Origin: Acidaminobacterium chupaoyuni | GTDB lineage: Bacteria; Bacillota; Clostridia; Oscillospirales; Butyricicoccaceae | Direction: 5' to 3' (one strand) | DNA: 64,000 bases | Assembly: GCA_047936785.1 (NCBI GenBank) | Contig: CP176394.1 | In this document: positions 17,025 to 30,315 of the stretch, piece after piece | How positions within the stretch are numbered: the stretch's first letter is position 1 | Layout: each line of letters begins with the position of its first letter | Position numbers and translations under genes: made by a program | Notes under the pieces: generated by a model | Told to the model about the DNA's origin: nothing | Database searches by the model: none | What the model saw: the letters and a program-made list of their open reading frames with translations, nothing else

Positions 17025-19649
17025 ATGAGAAAACTATGTCAATTTGTATCGGCAATGACAACAGCGGCACTGCTGGTTTGTCTGTTGCTGCCCACGGGGG
17101 TGTTTGCAGAAGACAGAGAGATGAGCAGCTATTTTACAGTCGCCCTGAGAGACGCAAAAATCGGCGGAACACCCATCACCGATGAAGCATTGCAGGATGG
17201 CAGCATCCATATTTCCAGCGGTACGGCTTTTCAGTATCAACTGGATATGGCACCGATCGATGGAAAAACATCGGAATTTAAAGAAGGAGATGTTTTGAAC
17301 TATCACATCGGCAGTGTTACCGGCCTGACTTTCCCGGCCGAGAGCACGGCGGAGACCTTGAAAATCGAGGGAACCCCCGTCGGCAGCGCTGTTTTTTTAT
17401 ATGATGCAACAAGCGGAGATATGGATCTGCGCGTCACTTTCAATAAAGCCGTGGAAACCTATACCGTGGGCGAAATGACTTTCGGCCAAAGCGCGCAATT
17501 CGATTTGAGAAACGCCCAGACCCCCAGTGTCACGGTGAATCTGGTCTCGGTGACCGGCGGCGCCCACAGCGTGGCGGTGGATACAGGCTCTTCGCAGGAA
17601 GACACCGGCGCTTATGTTCCCGAATATGTTTCGGGCACGGTGACGGCCGCCGATAAATGGGCGCCCTGGAATGTACTTCCGAAAAACAGTTATGCCTATG
17701 AAGAAAACGGCACAACCTATCCTTATGTTATTTGGAACATCTGGTTCGGCGACGCCATCAACCACTATGAAGAAGCAAAAACCGCCGGTAACTCTTATGA
17801 AATGAGTGAAAATTTGATCCTGACGGAATCGCTGGACGAAAACCAGAAATTCTGTATGGGCAATACGGATAATATCGCACCGATGCTGGCCAAAGACGGT
17901 GAAGCACCCTTCGAAATCCAGCTGCCGGTCCACTATGTGGGAACATCTTTTGATGGCCAATCGCAATCGCCGAATTCCTTTGTATGGTTCCCCAAGGGGG
18001 AAGAAACAACCTATGGAAACGGCCAATACGGTTATGGCGCCAATAAAAGCTATTATAACAACAGCATGCTTCAGAATGTGAAGATCCCTTTTGAAAATGT
18101 GAATCCGCAAGCTGCGCTGACTTCGGATCAAGTGAAAACGGCGGTGGCGGAAAAAGCCCTATCCTATGGGGTTTACACCGAAAACGGAAAAGAAACCCTG
18201 TTGGTGAACTTTGGAAAACTGGGCACAGGCAGCGACACGCTGGTTTATGAAAGCGAATTTTTAACGGCTGTGAAGCAGCGCTTGAATGCGCAGATCGCCG
18301 CAAATGACGCCGACAGCGAGATGTATCAGAAAACACTGGAGTATTACACGGAAAACCCCGGCGCGGTGTATGGTTTCTTTTTCAAAATCGCCTCTTATGT
18401 GACAACGGATGTTACGGCCACGATCAAGAACAGCGCACAGTTTTCCTACGGCTCGGCCTCAACGATCCCCAGCGCCTCTGCAGAAGTGGAGTATACCCAA
18501 AGCGCATCCATCACCGGCACCGTGAAAAACGGAGATTTTGTATTGAAAAAAGTGGATGCCGCAGCGACCAAGGCGACATCCGGCCCGCTGGAACAGGCAA
18601 ACTATGCGGGCTTGACAGGAATACAGGGGGCAAAAGCAGAGATCTATGCCGAAAACGAAACGGCTCCTCTGCATTTCACCAAGGGCAGTGACGGCGTTTA
18701 TTCTTATGCGGCGGAAGGAACAGACAGCAGCATCAACATCGGCGCCGCAGGCGTGACGGTTCGCGGCCTGACCGCAGGCAAAGCATATCTGCTGAAAGAA
18801 ACTGCCGCACCCACCGGGTATGACATGGCGGCGGAACAACAGTTCACGGTGAATAACGGCAAAGTGACTTATTTTGCCCTGGCGGATGAGCCGCAGACTG
18901 TAAACCCGCAAGCAACGAAAATTTGGGATGACCGCAGTGACGCGGGCAAGACCCGACCCGCAAGCGTGGTTTTGCAGCTGAGAAAAACAGTGGATGGCAA
19001 AACCGCCGATGTGCAGGGAAAAACCCTGACCTTGACCGCGGCCAACGCCTTGAAAGAAAGCGCCGATCAATGGAAGGCATCTTTTGGGGAGCTGCCCGCT
19101 TATGAAAACGGTAAAGCCATCACTTATTCGGTGAAAGAAACCACCACGGCGAAAGATTATGCAGTCACGGAAAACGGAATGACCGTGACAAACACTTATA
19201 ATGGAAAGATCACACCGCCCGCAACGCCGGAAGAACCCGATGAGCCGGCAACGCCGGAAAAACCTACAGAGCCCACAACACCCGAAAAGCCGACCACACC
19301 GGCAAAGCCCACAACACCCGAAAAACCCACAGAGCCCACGGCCCCGACAGTGCCCGTGAAGCCTGTGACCCCCGCTGTGCCCACGATCCCCACGGTATCT
19401 GAGCTGCCCGACCCGAACGACAGTGAAAGCCCCGATGAAATCATTCTTATCACAGACAACAGGGTGCCCACCACCTATATCAAGATCCATAAGCTGGATG
19501 GCGGGTATGAATATGTGCCCGAAAACCAGATCCCTGAAGGAAAACTGCCTAAAACAGGCGGAGCCGCTTTGCCTTGGATCGTGTTTGCGGGAATTTCAGC
19601 CCTTGGGATGGGAACCGCGGTGCGGATCAAAAAGAACGACGAAGAATAA
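17025..19649 (+). CDS. LPXTG cell-wall-anchored surface protein with SpaA/Cna-B domains
   Basis: An 874-residue surface protein. Residues 1-28 are a signal peptide ending VFA. A large N-terminal region (about 30-500) looks like an adhesin head. A SpaA-type domain follows (around 500-620; AKAEIYAENE, TVRGLTAGKAYLLKETAAPTGY), then a Cna-B domain (around 625-730; KIWDDRSDAGKTRPASVVLQL...YSVKETT). A Pro/Thr/Glu repeat (TPEKPTEP and variants, around 735-785) crosses the wall. The sorting signal is LPKTG at 841, with a hydrophobic helix and RIKKNDEE tail. No sortase lies in the window, so anchoring needs a housekeeping enzyme elsewhere. The SpaA and Cna-B domains suggest isopeptide cross-links. Confidence 0.9.
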   Translation: MRKLCQFVSAMTTAALLVCLLLPTGVFAEDREMSSYFTVALRDAKIGGTPITDEALQDGSIHISSGTAFQYQLDMAPIDGKTSEFKEGDVLNYHIGSVTGLTFPAESTAETLKIEGTPVGSAVFLYDATSGDMDLRVTFNKAVETYTVGEMTFGQSAQFDLRNAQTPSVTVNLVSVTGGAHSVAVDTGSSQEDTGAYVPEYVSGTVTAADKWAPWNVLPKNSYAYEENGTTYPYVIWNIWFGDAINHYEEAKTAGNSYEMSENLILTESLDENQKFCMGNTDNIAPMLAKDGEAPFEIQLPVHYVGTSFDGQSQSPNSFVWFPKGEETTYGNGQYGYGANKSYYNNSMLQNVKIPFENVNPQAALTSDQVKTAVAEKALSYGVYTENGKETLLVNFGKLGTGSDTLVYESEFLTAVKQRLNAQIAANDADSEMYQKTLEYYTENPGAVYGFFFKIASYVTTDVTATIKNSAQFSYGSASTIPSASAEVEYTQSASITGTVKNGDFVLKKVDAAATKATSGPLEQANYAGLTGIQGAKAEIYAENETAPLHFTKGSDGVYSYAAEGTDSSINIGAAGVTVRGLTAGKAYLLKETAAPTGYDMAAEQQFTVNNGKVTYFALADEPQTVNPQATKIWDDRSDAGKTRPASVVLQLRKTVDGKTADVQGKTLTLTAANALKESADQWKASFGELPAYENGKAITYSVKETTTAKDYAVTENGMTVTNTYNGKITPPATPEEPDEPATPEKPTEPTTPEKPTTPAKPTTPEKPTEPTAPTVPVKPVTPAVPTIPTVSELPDPNDSESPDEIILITDNRVPTTYIKIHKLDGGYEYVPENQIPEGKLPKTGGAALPWIVFAGISALGMGTAVRIKKNDEE

Positions 19650-19655
19650 AAACAG

Positions 19656-19690
19656 AATGACCCGCCGAGCAAGCTTTCGGCGGGTCATTT
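19656..19690 (+). terminator. Terminator of the surface protein gene
   Basis: A 12 bp stem (ATGACCCGCCGA and partner) with a 7-8 base loop. The T run is short (TTTGCTG), so it may be partly leaky. Confidence 0.65.
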
Positions 19691-19788
19691 GCTGTGAAAC
19701 CACCACAGAATGCGGCGGGAAGATCGGTTCCGTTTTTTAAGGCAAGGGGAAACCGGCCTGAAAGGAAGAAAACATGAAGCGGCATCGA

Positions 19789-19817
19789 TTGCAAGGCGAA
19801 AGGAAAAGGTCTATACT
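19789..19817 (+). promoter_or_regulatory. Sigma-A promoter for the Nudix/exonuclease pair
   Basis: TTGCAA, 17 bases, TATACT. Confidence 0.7.
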
Positions 19818-19894
19818 GAATAAAACGACGAGATCATTCAATAAAGAAAGAATATGGATGCGGGCGGGAAAACGATGAAAACAGGTGAACGAAA

Positions 19895-20302
19895 ATGACA
19901 GAAGTTGTAGCAGCGCTGATTTGGGATAAAGATACTTTCATGATATGCCAGAGGCCGCCCCGGAAAGCGCGCGGAATGCTTTGGGAATTCGTTGGCGGGA
20001 AAGTGGAGAACGGAGAAACCAAAGAACAGGCGCTTTGCCGTGAATGCCGGGAAGAGCTTGGCATTACGATCGCCGTGGGCAGCAAATTTATGGAAGTGAC
20101 CCATGTTTACCCCGATCTCACGATCCATCTGACTTTGCTGAACGCCGCCATCGAAAACGGCACGCCGCAAAAGCTGGAACATCACGATATCCGCTGGATC
20201 CACCCGAAGGAGATCGCGCAATATGAATTTTGCCCCGCGGATAAAGCAATTCTGGAAAAAATAGCCAGCTGCGATAGAGAAAACACAACGAAAGGGTCAT
20301 GA
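19895..20302 (+). CDS. Nudix hydrolase, MutT-like
   Basis: A 135-residue protein with a perfect Nudix box, GGKVENGETKEQALCRECREELGI (around residues 36-58; conserved G, E, REC-EE, G). The N-terminal VAALIWDKDTFMICQRP and later HHDIRWI are those of the 8-oxo-dGTP diphosphatase (MutT/CTP pyrophosphohydrolase) branch, which clears oxidised nucleotides. It ends four bases before the exonuclease gene, so the two are one unit, perhaps for nucleotide hygiene and DNA repair. Confidence 0.85.
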   Translation: MTEVVAALIWDKDTFMICQRPPRKARGMLWEFVGGKVENGETKEQALCRECREELGITIAVGSKFMEVTHVYPDLTIHLTLLNAAIENGTPQKLEHHDIRWIHPKEIAQYEFCPADKAILEKIASCDRENTTKGS

Positions 20303-20306
20303 ACGG

Positions 20307-20870
20307 ATGAAAGACCGTTATATTGCATTTGATGTGGAAACACCTAATTATGCCAATGACCGCATCAGCGCCATCGGCATTTCCGTGGTTGAAGAAGGAA
20401 AGATCACAGATGAATTCTATTCTTTGGTGAACCCCGAAACACATTTCGATCTGTTCAATATCCAGCTGACGGGCATCACGCCGCAGATGACGGCGAATCA
20501 ACCGTCTTTTCCTCAGCTGTGGCAGAAGATCCTGCCGCTGATGGGCAGCGGTTTGCTGATCGCCCATAATGCCCCGTTTGATATGGGCGTTCTGGCAAAA
20601 TGCTTGAATCATTATGAAATCGAATGGCAGCCTGTTGCTCATTATGCCTGCACCTGCGCCATGGGCAGGGTCTGCTACCCCAATTTATATAACCATAAAC
20701 TGAACACGCTCTGTGACCACCTGCGCCTGGATCTGGATCATCACAACGCGGGAAGCGACAGCCGCGCCTGCGCCGAGCTGCTGATGGATTATATGCGCCA
20801 TGGCCTTTGCCCCGATCGTTTTGTGAAGGCTTATGACATCCGCCTCCGGCGCACGATAGCAAAGCAATAA
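20307..20870 (+). CDS. DnaQ-like 3'-5' exonuclease (DEDDh)
   Basis: A 187-residue stand-alone exonuclease. Exo I is FDVETP (D9, E11), Exo II AHNAPFDMGVL and Exo III HHNAGSDSRACAEL, giving the D-E-D-D plus histidine set. It matches the epsilon-like domain of PolC/DinG-type proteins without helicase or polymerase parts. It probably trims or proofreads DNA 3' ends. It overlaps in operon with the Nudix gene. Confidence 0.85.
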   Translation: MKDRYIAFDVETPNYANDRISAIGISVVEEGKITDEFYSLVNPETHFDLFNIQLTGITPQMTANQPSFPQLWQKILPLMGSGLLIAHNAPFDMGVLAKCLNHYEIEWQPVAHYACTCAMGRVCYPNLYNHKLNTLCDHLRLDLDHHNAGSDSRACAELLMDYMRHGLCPDRFVKAYDIRLRRTIAKQ

Positions 20871-20916
20871 CACAGGACACCAACAAAAAAAGAGACGGCA
20901 AAAACCAAAATTGAAC

Positions 20917-20952
20917 GCACCCGCGTGGTTTAAAACCATGCGGGTGTTTTTG
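20917..20952 (+). terminator. Terminator of the Nudix/exonuclease unit
   Basis: A stem of about 14 bp with one mismatch (CACCCGC...GCGGGTG) followed by TTTTTG. Confidence 0.85.
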
Positions 20953-21018
20953 ATCGGCAGAAAGCGCCGGCGGGATTTAAAACAGGCTCTGGTTGGAGCA
21001 AAAAAATTTCGAAAGAGG

Positions 21019-21070
21019 ATTGACCAATTCGGTTTATAGGCTTATACTGTGATAAACCGAATTGGTCAAT
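21019..21070 (+). promoter_or_regulatory. Palindromic operator enclosing the promoter of the TetR-ABC operon
   Basis: Two perfect 18-base inverted arms (21019-21036 and 21053-21070; each carries ATTGACCAATTCGGTTTA or its complement) flank a 16-base centre. The left arm holds the -35 box TTGACC (21020-21025) and the centre holds the -10 box TATACT (21043-21048), with a 17-base spacer. A TetR dimer, or two dimers, bound here would block RNA polymerase, so the operon is very likely autorepressed. Confidence 0.85.
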
Positions 21071-21090
21071 CGCGGAAAGAAGGGTGACGG

Positions 21091-21708
21091 TTGGAAAAAT
21101 TCTTGGCCCTGGCGGAAGAGAAACAAAAGAAGATCATAGGCGGCGCGATGCAGGTTTTTGGCGGCGCACCTTATAAAAAAGCTTCGGTGGGCGATATTGC
21201 CAAAGCCGCGGGGATTTCAAAAGGCATGGTTTTTTATTATTTCGGCAGCAAAAAAGAACTGTATTTGTTTTTGATGAGCTTTGCTTCGCAAAAAATCATC
21301 ACGGCATATCTGGAAAACCCATGCAGCGAGAATCCTGATTTTTTTGAGCGCGTGCGGCAGGCGGCCGAAGTGAAGCTGGGCGTGTTGAGCGAATACCCGA
21401 ATATGCTCAGGTTTCTGACCGCGGTGTTTTTTGAACGGGATGCGGAAGTGAAAGCCGAGGTCGAGAGCTTTTTGGCAAACGGAGAAGAATTGCGCGGCAG
21501 ACTGGCCTTCCCTAAAATCGAACGCCAAAAATTCAAAGAGGGCGTTCGGCCGGAACTGGTGATGAATCTGATCGCGCGTTATACCGAAGGGTATATCAAC
21601 CACTTTGGGCAGGGCAAAACCTTGGAGACGGAAGCAATGATGGCGGAATTCGATGAATGCCTGGCCATGATGAGAAACAACTTTTATAAGGAGGAATATT
21701 TGAGATGA
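21091..21708 (+). CDS. TetR family repressor of an ABC exporter operon
   Basis: A 205-residue regulator with N-terminal helix-turn-helix (SVGDIAKAAGISKGMVFYYFGSKKELYLFLM, about residues 32-62). It begins with TTG 21091 after GAAGGGTGACGG. The stop overlaps the start of the ABC ATPase gene. With the palindromic operator just upstream, it is best read as an autorepressor sensing a compound that the exporter removes; the ligand is unknown. Confidence 0.9.
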   Translation: MEKFLALAEEKQKKIIGGAMQVFGGAPYKKASVGDIAKAAGISKGMVFYYFGSKKELYLFLMSFASQKIITAYLENPCSENPDFFERVRQAAEVKLGVLSEYPNMLRFLTAVFFERDAEVKAEVESFLANGEELRGRLAFPKIERQKFKEGVRPELVMNLIARYTEGYINHFGQGKTLETEAMMAEFDECLAMMRNNFYKEEYLR

Positions 21709-22577
21709 GCGCCGCGATCGAAACCAGAGGGCTGACCAAAAACTATGGCAAAGCACGCGGAATTATCGATGTGGATCTGACGGTGGAAGAAGGCGAGATC
21801 TTTGGATTCATCGGGCCCAACGGCGCGGGAAAATCCACCACGATACGAACCCTGCTTTCACTGATTCGCAAAACGCGCGGCGAAGCCAGAATTTTTGGCA
21901 TGGATTGTGAAAAAGACAGGGAAAAGATCCTCGAGCAGGTGGGATATCTGCCCAGTGAGGTTTTTTATTATGAGGATATGAAAGCAGGGGAACTTTTAAA
22001 CTATTCGGCCAGCTTTTATCACAAAGACTGTTCTTCGAAAATAAAAGGATTGGCAGATGCGCTGGAACTGGATCTGCATAAGAAAATAGAAGATATGAGC
22101 TTGGGAAACAAGAAAAAGGTGGGCATCATACAGGGGCTTTTGCACAGCCCCAGGCTGATCATTCTGGATGAACCCACCAGCGGTCTGGATCCGCTGATGC
22201 AGAAAACCTTTTTCGAGTTGATTCAAGAGGAAAACCGGCGCGGGGCAACGGTGCTTTTTTCTTCGCATATCCTCAGCGAAGTGCAGCGGATCTGCGACCG
22301 CGTGGCGATCATCAAAGAGGGGCGAATTATCAGCACACAGAAAATATCGGAACTCCAGAACAATTCTTATAAAAAAGTTTCCTTCCTTTCGAAAGGATCT
22401 GTTGTGGGCTTTGCGCTGGAGGGCGCGGCCGATGTGGAAATTTCGGAAAACGGCGCGTCGTTTGTTTATCGCGGAGATCTTAACAGTCTGCTGACGGCGC
22501 TCAATGGGTATCCTCTTTCTAATATAGAAATTTCGGAACCCAGCCTGGAAGAGATTTTTATGCATTACTATGCATGA
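21705..22577 (+). CDS. ABC transporter ATP-binding protein
   Basis: A 290-residue ATPase of the drug or lipid exporter class (CcmA/NatA-like). Walker A is GPNGAGKST (37-45), the signature is the variant SLGNKKKVGI, Walker B is LIILDEPTSGLD, and the switch histidine is in LFSSHILSE. It starts four bases before the TetR stop and is followed by two permeases, so the complex is one ATPase with two different membrane subunits at the cell membrane. Confidence 0.92.
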   Translation: MSAAIETRGLTKNYGKARGIIDVDLTVEEGEIFGFIGPNGAGKSTTIRTLLSLIRKTRGEARIFGMDCEKDREKILEQVGYLPSEVFYYEDMKAGELLNYSASFYHKDCSSKIKGLADALELDLHKKIEDMSLGNKKKVGIIQGLLHSPRLIILDEPTSGLDPLMQKTFFELIQEENRRGATVLFSSHILSEVQRICDRVAIIKEGRIISTQKISELQNNSYKKVSFLSKGSVVGFALEGAADVEISENGASFVYRGDLNSLLTALNGYPLSNIEISEPSLEEIFMHYYA

Positions 22578-22585
22578 GGTGCGAG

Positions 22586-23374
22586 ATGGGAAAAACGATT
22601 TTTCGGTTTGAAATGAAGCGGCAGCTGATTCCCTTTTGCTTATGGACTGCCGCGCTGATCGGCGTTTTATGGGGGCTGATGGCGGGGGTATATCCCACTT
22701 TTCAAGAAAGCGCGGCGGATATTCAAAAAGTAGTCGAAGGGTTTCCGCCGCAGTTCGCCGCGGCGTTTGGGGTGAATATTTCTGATATTTTCTCTTTTGG
22801 CGGCTATTACAGCTTCTGCTTTGCTTATCTTGGCGTGATGGGGGCCATTATGGCGGCTTCTGTGGGCATCTCAATTTTTTCAAGGGAGCGACGCGCTCAA
22901 TGTTCCGATTTTTTAATGACGAAGCCGGTTTCGCGAGGAAGGATCTTTACATGGAAGCTGGTATCCGGCCTTTTTATTTTGACGGCCGCAAATGTAATTT
23001 ATTTGATCGCTGCCGCCGCCATCGGCCGCGCCAACGACACACCTATGATGGCCGCAGGCCTTTCTTTGCTGATGACGCAGCTGGTGTTTTTCGCACTGGG
23101 GATTTTTTATGCGGTGTTCGCAAAGCGCGTTCGCTCGGTTTCGGGCGCCGCCACGGCGTTTGGATTCGGCGCGTTTCTGCTTTCGGCACTCTATAATATA
23201 ATAGGAGAAGAAGCGTTGCGCGTTTTGGTTCCGCTGAAATATTTCGAGCCCGCCGCCGTTTTCAATCAGGGCCGCTACGAAATGAGATATGCGCTCATGG
23301 GATGTTTTGTGGGGGTTGTTTGCTTATTGAGCGCTTATATCCGCTACACCCAAAGCGATATCCGAGCAATATGA
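22586..23374 (+). CDS. ABC transporter permease, first subunit
   Basis: A 262-residue membrane protein with about six helices of the ABC-2 type. The motif MTKPVSRGRIFTWKL marks the cytosolic coupling loop that contacts the ATPase. I chose ATG 22586, preceded by GAGGTGCGAG, over ATG 22574, which overlaps the ATPase stop and lacks a ribosome site. It shares topology and the TKPVSR motif with the next gene, so the two probably arose by duplication and form a heterodimer. Confidence 0.85.
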   Translation: MGKTIFRFEMKRQLIPFCLWTAALIGVLWGLMAGVYPTFQESAADIQKVVEGFPPQFAAAFGVNISDIFSFGGYYSFCFAYLGVMGAIMAASVGISIFSRERRAQCSDFLMTKPVSRGRIFTWKLVSGLFILTAANVIYLIAAAAIGRANDTPMMAAGLSLLMTQLVFFALGIFYAVFAKRVRSVSGAATAFGFGAFLLSALYNIIGEEALRVLVPLKYFEPAAVFNQGRYEMRYALMGCFVGVVCLLSAYIRYTQSDIRAI

Positions 23375-23387
23375 GGGGGCGAACAGA

Positions 23388-24188
23388 ATGAATATCTTGA
23401 AACGGGAATTGAAAGTGAACCTGAAGCCGTTTTTATTTTGGAGTCTGGGGCTGTTCGTTCTGATTTTTGCCGGCATGGCTAAATTCACCGGGCTGCGGGA
23501 AGGCGGAGAAGCTGTGGCGCAGATGCTCGCGGCGTTCCCAAGAGCGGTTCAGGCGATGTTTGGCATGGTTGGGGTGGATATGACGACGCTGCCGGGATAT
23601 TATGCGGTGATCATGTATTATGTGATGATCTGTATGGCCGTTTATGGCGTTTCTTTGGGTTCGGCAGCGGTGGCCCGCGAAACGGCGGATAAAACCTATG
23701 AGTTTTTATTCACTAAGCCGGTGAGCCGCGCCAGAATTTTAGCGATCAAACTATCGGCGGGGTTATGCTGCCTTGCGGGGTTTGCGCTTTTAAGCGCGGG
23801 GATTTCTTATTTATCGATCGGAGCCTTTCATCTGGGGAAGGGGATTTCGGGGAAAATTGCGCTGTTTGCCACAGCGGCCTTTTTAGTGGGACTTTTCTTT
23901 TATTTTTTGGCGGCAATGCTGGCGGCTTTGCAGCAACGCGCCGAAAAAGGCGCGCTGATGGGAAATTTGATTTTCACAGCGGTATTTTTGCTGGGTATGG
24001 TATATGACCTGTTGGAAGATGCGGAAGAGCTGCGCTGGTTTATTCCGCTGCGCTATTTTACGATGCCGGAACTTTTGGAAAACCACCTGCAGCCTGTTTA
24101 CACATGCCTGACGATCGGGCTTGCGGCGCTGTTCGCTGCAATCGCTTTTTATGGATTTATGAAAAAAGACCTTCAGGCCAAGAGCTGA
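23388..24188 (+). CDS. ABC transporter permease, second subunit
   Basis: A 266-residue ABC-2 type permease with about six membrane helices and the coupling motif FTKPVSRARILAIKL, very like its upstream neighbour. GAGGGGG precedes the start, 13 bases after the previous stop. It is the last gene of the TetR-controlled operon, which ends at the hairpin near 24250. Confidence 0.85.
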   Translation: MNILKRELKVNLKPFLFWSLGLFVLIFAGMAKFTGLREGGEAVAQMLAAFPRAVQAMFGMVGVDMTTLPGYYAVIMYYVMICMAVYGVSLGSAAVARETADKTYEFLFTKPVSRARILAIKLSAGLCCLAGFALLSAGISYLSIGAFHLGKGISGKIALFATAAFLVGLFFYFLAAMLAALQQRAEKGALMGNLIFTAVFLLGMVYDLLEDAEELRWFIPLRYFTMPELLENHLQPVYTCLTIGLAALFAAIAFYGFMKKDLQAKS

Positions 24189-24230
24189 CAGATACTCTCT
24201 CACTATATAATACATAGGAGAATATTCCAT

Positions 24231-24269
24231 GGCGGCTAAACCGGATCTTCATGCGGTTTGGCCGCTTTT
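24231..24269 (+). terminator. Terminator of the TetR-ABC operon
   Basis: A 12 bp stem with one mismatch (GCGGCTAAACCG and CGGTTTGGCCGC), 10-base loop, then TTTTACT. Confidence 0.7.
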
Positions 24270-24387
24270 ACTCCGCGAGAAAGCGGGGAAGAAAGTGATG
24301 TTATGGCAAAAACCAGGGTGTAATGGGGAAAAAACGCCGAACTAAACATAAATGAAACAAATATTTCATAAAAAAGCAAAAAAAGCG

Positions 24388-24416
24388 TTGACAACGGGGA
24401 TGTGGTATGGTATTCT
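24388..24416 (+). promoter_or_regulatory. rRNA operon promoter P1
   Basis: TTGACA, 17 bases, TATTCT. First of three evenly built promoters in the 620-base region ahead of 16S. Confidence 0.8.
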
Positions 24417-24529
24417 AACAAAACTGCTTCTGAGCGGCACAAACGAAAAGCGAGTTTGGCAGGAAGCATCCTTTGCTTCGCAGGCTTAACGGCATGGAGA
24501 ATGCGACAGTGAGCTTCGAAAAAAAGGTG

Positions 24530-24558
24530 TTGACAAACAGCCGGCAGTTTGGTAAGAT
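24530..24558 (+). promoter_or_regulatory. rRNA operon promoter P2
   Basis: TTGACA, 17 bases, TAAGAT. The sequence around it (TTGACAAAC...TTTGGTA) recurs in P3. Confidence 0.85.
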
Positions 24559-24660
24559 AATCAAGCGCCTTTCAAAAAGGCGGCCGAAGAAAAAGAGAAG
24601 AAAAGCGCGGAAGCATGGATCTGACGGCGAAAACGCCGGAAAGAAAAAATGAAAAAGTGC

Positions 24661-24689
24661 TTGACAAACTCGAAAGACTTTGGTAGAAT
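24661..24689 (+). promoter_or_regulatory. rRNA operon promoter P3
   Basis: TTGACA, 17 bases, TAGAAT, with the same TTGACAAAC and TTTGGTA flanks as P2. About 200 bases of leader separate it from mature 16S. Confidence 0.85.
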
Positions 24690-24892
24690 AACAAAGCACC
24701 GTAACGAAAGCTTGTCTTTCGGAAACGGAGCGAAACAAAGAATTAGCACATTGTAAATTAAACAACGCCGAAATGAAAAAGAGGACCCTGAAGATTTTAA
24801 TGAGTTTAAAAGATCTCTTTTAAACAGTAAAAAGATATAGCTAAGACAAAGCTCTAAAACGACATGAAGCGCTTCGGCGCTTGATGATAAAT

Positions 24893-26430
<1,538 letters not shown>

Positions 26431-26559
26431 AGACCAAACAGCTTGAAACAGAGCTGTGGAATCCGAGGTCAGAGAATCAAGGTAACTCAGCAGATTAGGT
26501 GTTGTTTAATTTAGAGTGTGCTAAGCATACTCGAAGCGAGCAAAGTAGAGCAACTCAAT

Positions 26560-26636
26560 GGGCTCATAGCTCAGGCGGTTAGAGCGCGCGCCTGATAAGC
26601 GCGAGGTCGGTGGTTCGAGTCCACTTGAGCCCACCA
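26560..26636 (+). tRNA. tRNA-Ile (anticodon GAT)
   Basis: 77 bases in the 16S-23S spacer. Acceptor GGGCTCA/TGAGCCC, anticodon GAT, encoded CCA. Confidence 0.97.
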
Positions 26637-26697
26637 AACCTTAGGAATAGGGGATGGGGAGCGAGGGTGTGAGAACGACAGATCGCTTTAACAATCT

Positions 26698-26773
26698 GGG
26701 GGTGTAGCTCAGCTGGGAGAGCACCTGCCTTGCAAGCAGGGGGTCGACAGTTCGATTCTGTTCATCTCCACCA
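26698..26773 (+). tRNA. tRNA-Ala (anticodon TGC)
   Basis: 76 bases, second spacer tRNA. Anticodon TGC, encoded CCA; the acceptor stem GGGGGTG/CATCTCC contains two G-U pairs. Confidence 0.96.
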
Positions 26774-26963
26774 GGCCGAAAGGCCGCAAAAGTACATTGA
26801 AAACTGAACAAAGATAAAGATGAAAGATAAGAGCAACGATAGAGAAGACATTTAAATGGACAAAATTTAAAGGTTTTTCTGTTTTGGCAAAGGGTAATAC
26901 AAATTACAACAAATGCCGGAGGTTGCCATAATAATTCTTGAAAAAATCAATGAGAACCAAGAC

Positions 26964-29808
<2,845 letters not shown>

Positions 29809-29894
29809 AATTATTAGGTAACCTCGTTTCTCTCATTCTTTCTTCCCTTTGTTCAGTTTTCATTGTGCTTTTGTGCACAATAGAATAGACGCAA

Positions 29895-30012
29895 AGTAAG
29901 TGCTGATAACGGTGAGGGTCCACCTGTTCCCATTTCGAACACAGAAGTTAAGCTCACCAGTGCCGATGATACTTGGCTGGAGACGGCCCGGGAAAGTAGG
30001 ATGGCGCTTACT
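29895..30012 (+). rRNA. rrf: 5S ribosomal RNA
   Basis: 118 bases. Terminal helix AGTAAGTGC/GCGCTTACT, conserved CCCATTTCGAACACAGAAG and loop E region. Confidence 0.96.
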
Positions 30013-30022
30013 CTGTGTATAT

Positions 30023-30098
30023 TCCTCCTTAGCTCAGTCGGTAGAGCATGCGGCTGTTAACCGCAGGGTCGTCTGTTCGAGCCAGACAGGAGGAGCCA
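30023..30098 (+). tRNA. tRNA-Asn (anticodon GTT)
   Basis: 76 bases, 10 bases after 5S, so part of the rRNA operon. Acceptor TCCTCCT/AGGAGGA, anticodon GTT, encoded CCA. Confidence 0.96.
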
Positions 30099-30102
30099 AA
30101 GA

Positions 30103-30140
30103 AGCCGCCGCATGGGAAAGTGCGGCGGCTGATTTATTTT
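30103..30140 (+). terminator. Terminator of the rRNA operon
   Basis: A perfect 10 bp GC stem (AGCCGCCGCA and complement), 8-base loop, then GATTTATTTT. Confidence 0.8.
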
Positions 30141-30152
30141 CAGGCGTAAAAT

Positions 30153-30229
30153 GGGCCTTTAGCTCAGTTGGTTAGAGCATCCGGCTCATAACCGGACGGT
30201 CCCGGGTTCGAGTCCCTGAAGGCCCACCA
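30153..30229 (+). tRNA. tRNA with anticodon CAT (elongator Met or Ile2)
   Basis: 77 bases, acceptor GGGCCTT/AAGGCCC, anticodon CAT, encoded CCA. The pyrimidine-rich acceptor and the TTTAGCTCAGTTGGTTAGAGC arm are like firmicute tRNAs sometimes classed as lysidine-modified Ile2, so identity between Met and Ile2 is left open. It is not an initiator type. Confidence 0.9.
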
Positions 30230-30256
30230 TAAATTTGCGAAAATGCGAAAAAAGTG

Positions 30257-30286
30257 TTGACCGCGGGTCATAATGTTTGTTATACT
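30257..30286 (+). promoter_or_regulatory. Sigma-A promoter for tRNA-Ser(GGA)
   Basis: TTGACC, 18 bases, TATACT, about 30 bases ahead of the tRNA. Confidence 0.7.
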
Positions 30287-30315
30287 GTTTAAGCGATGTT
30301 TAACTGAATAGATTT

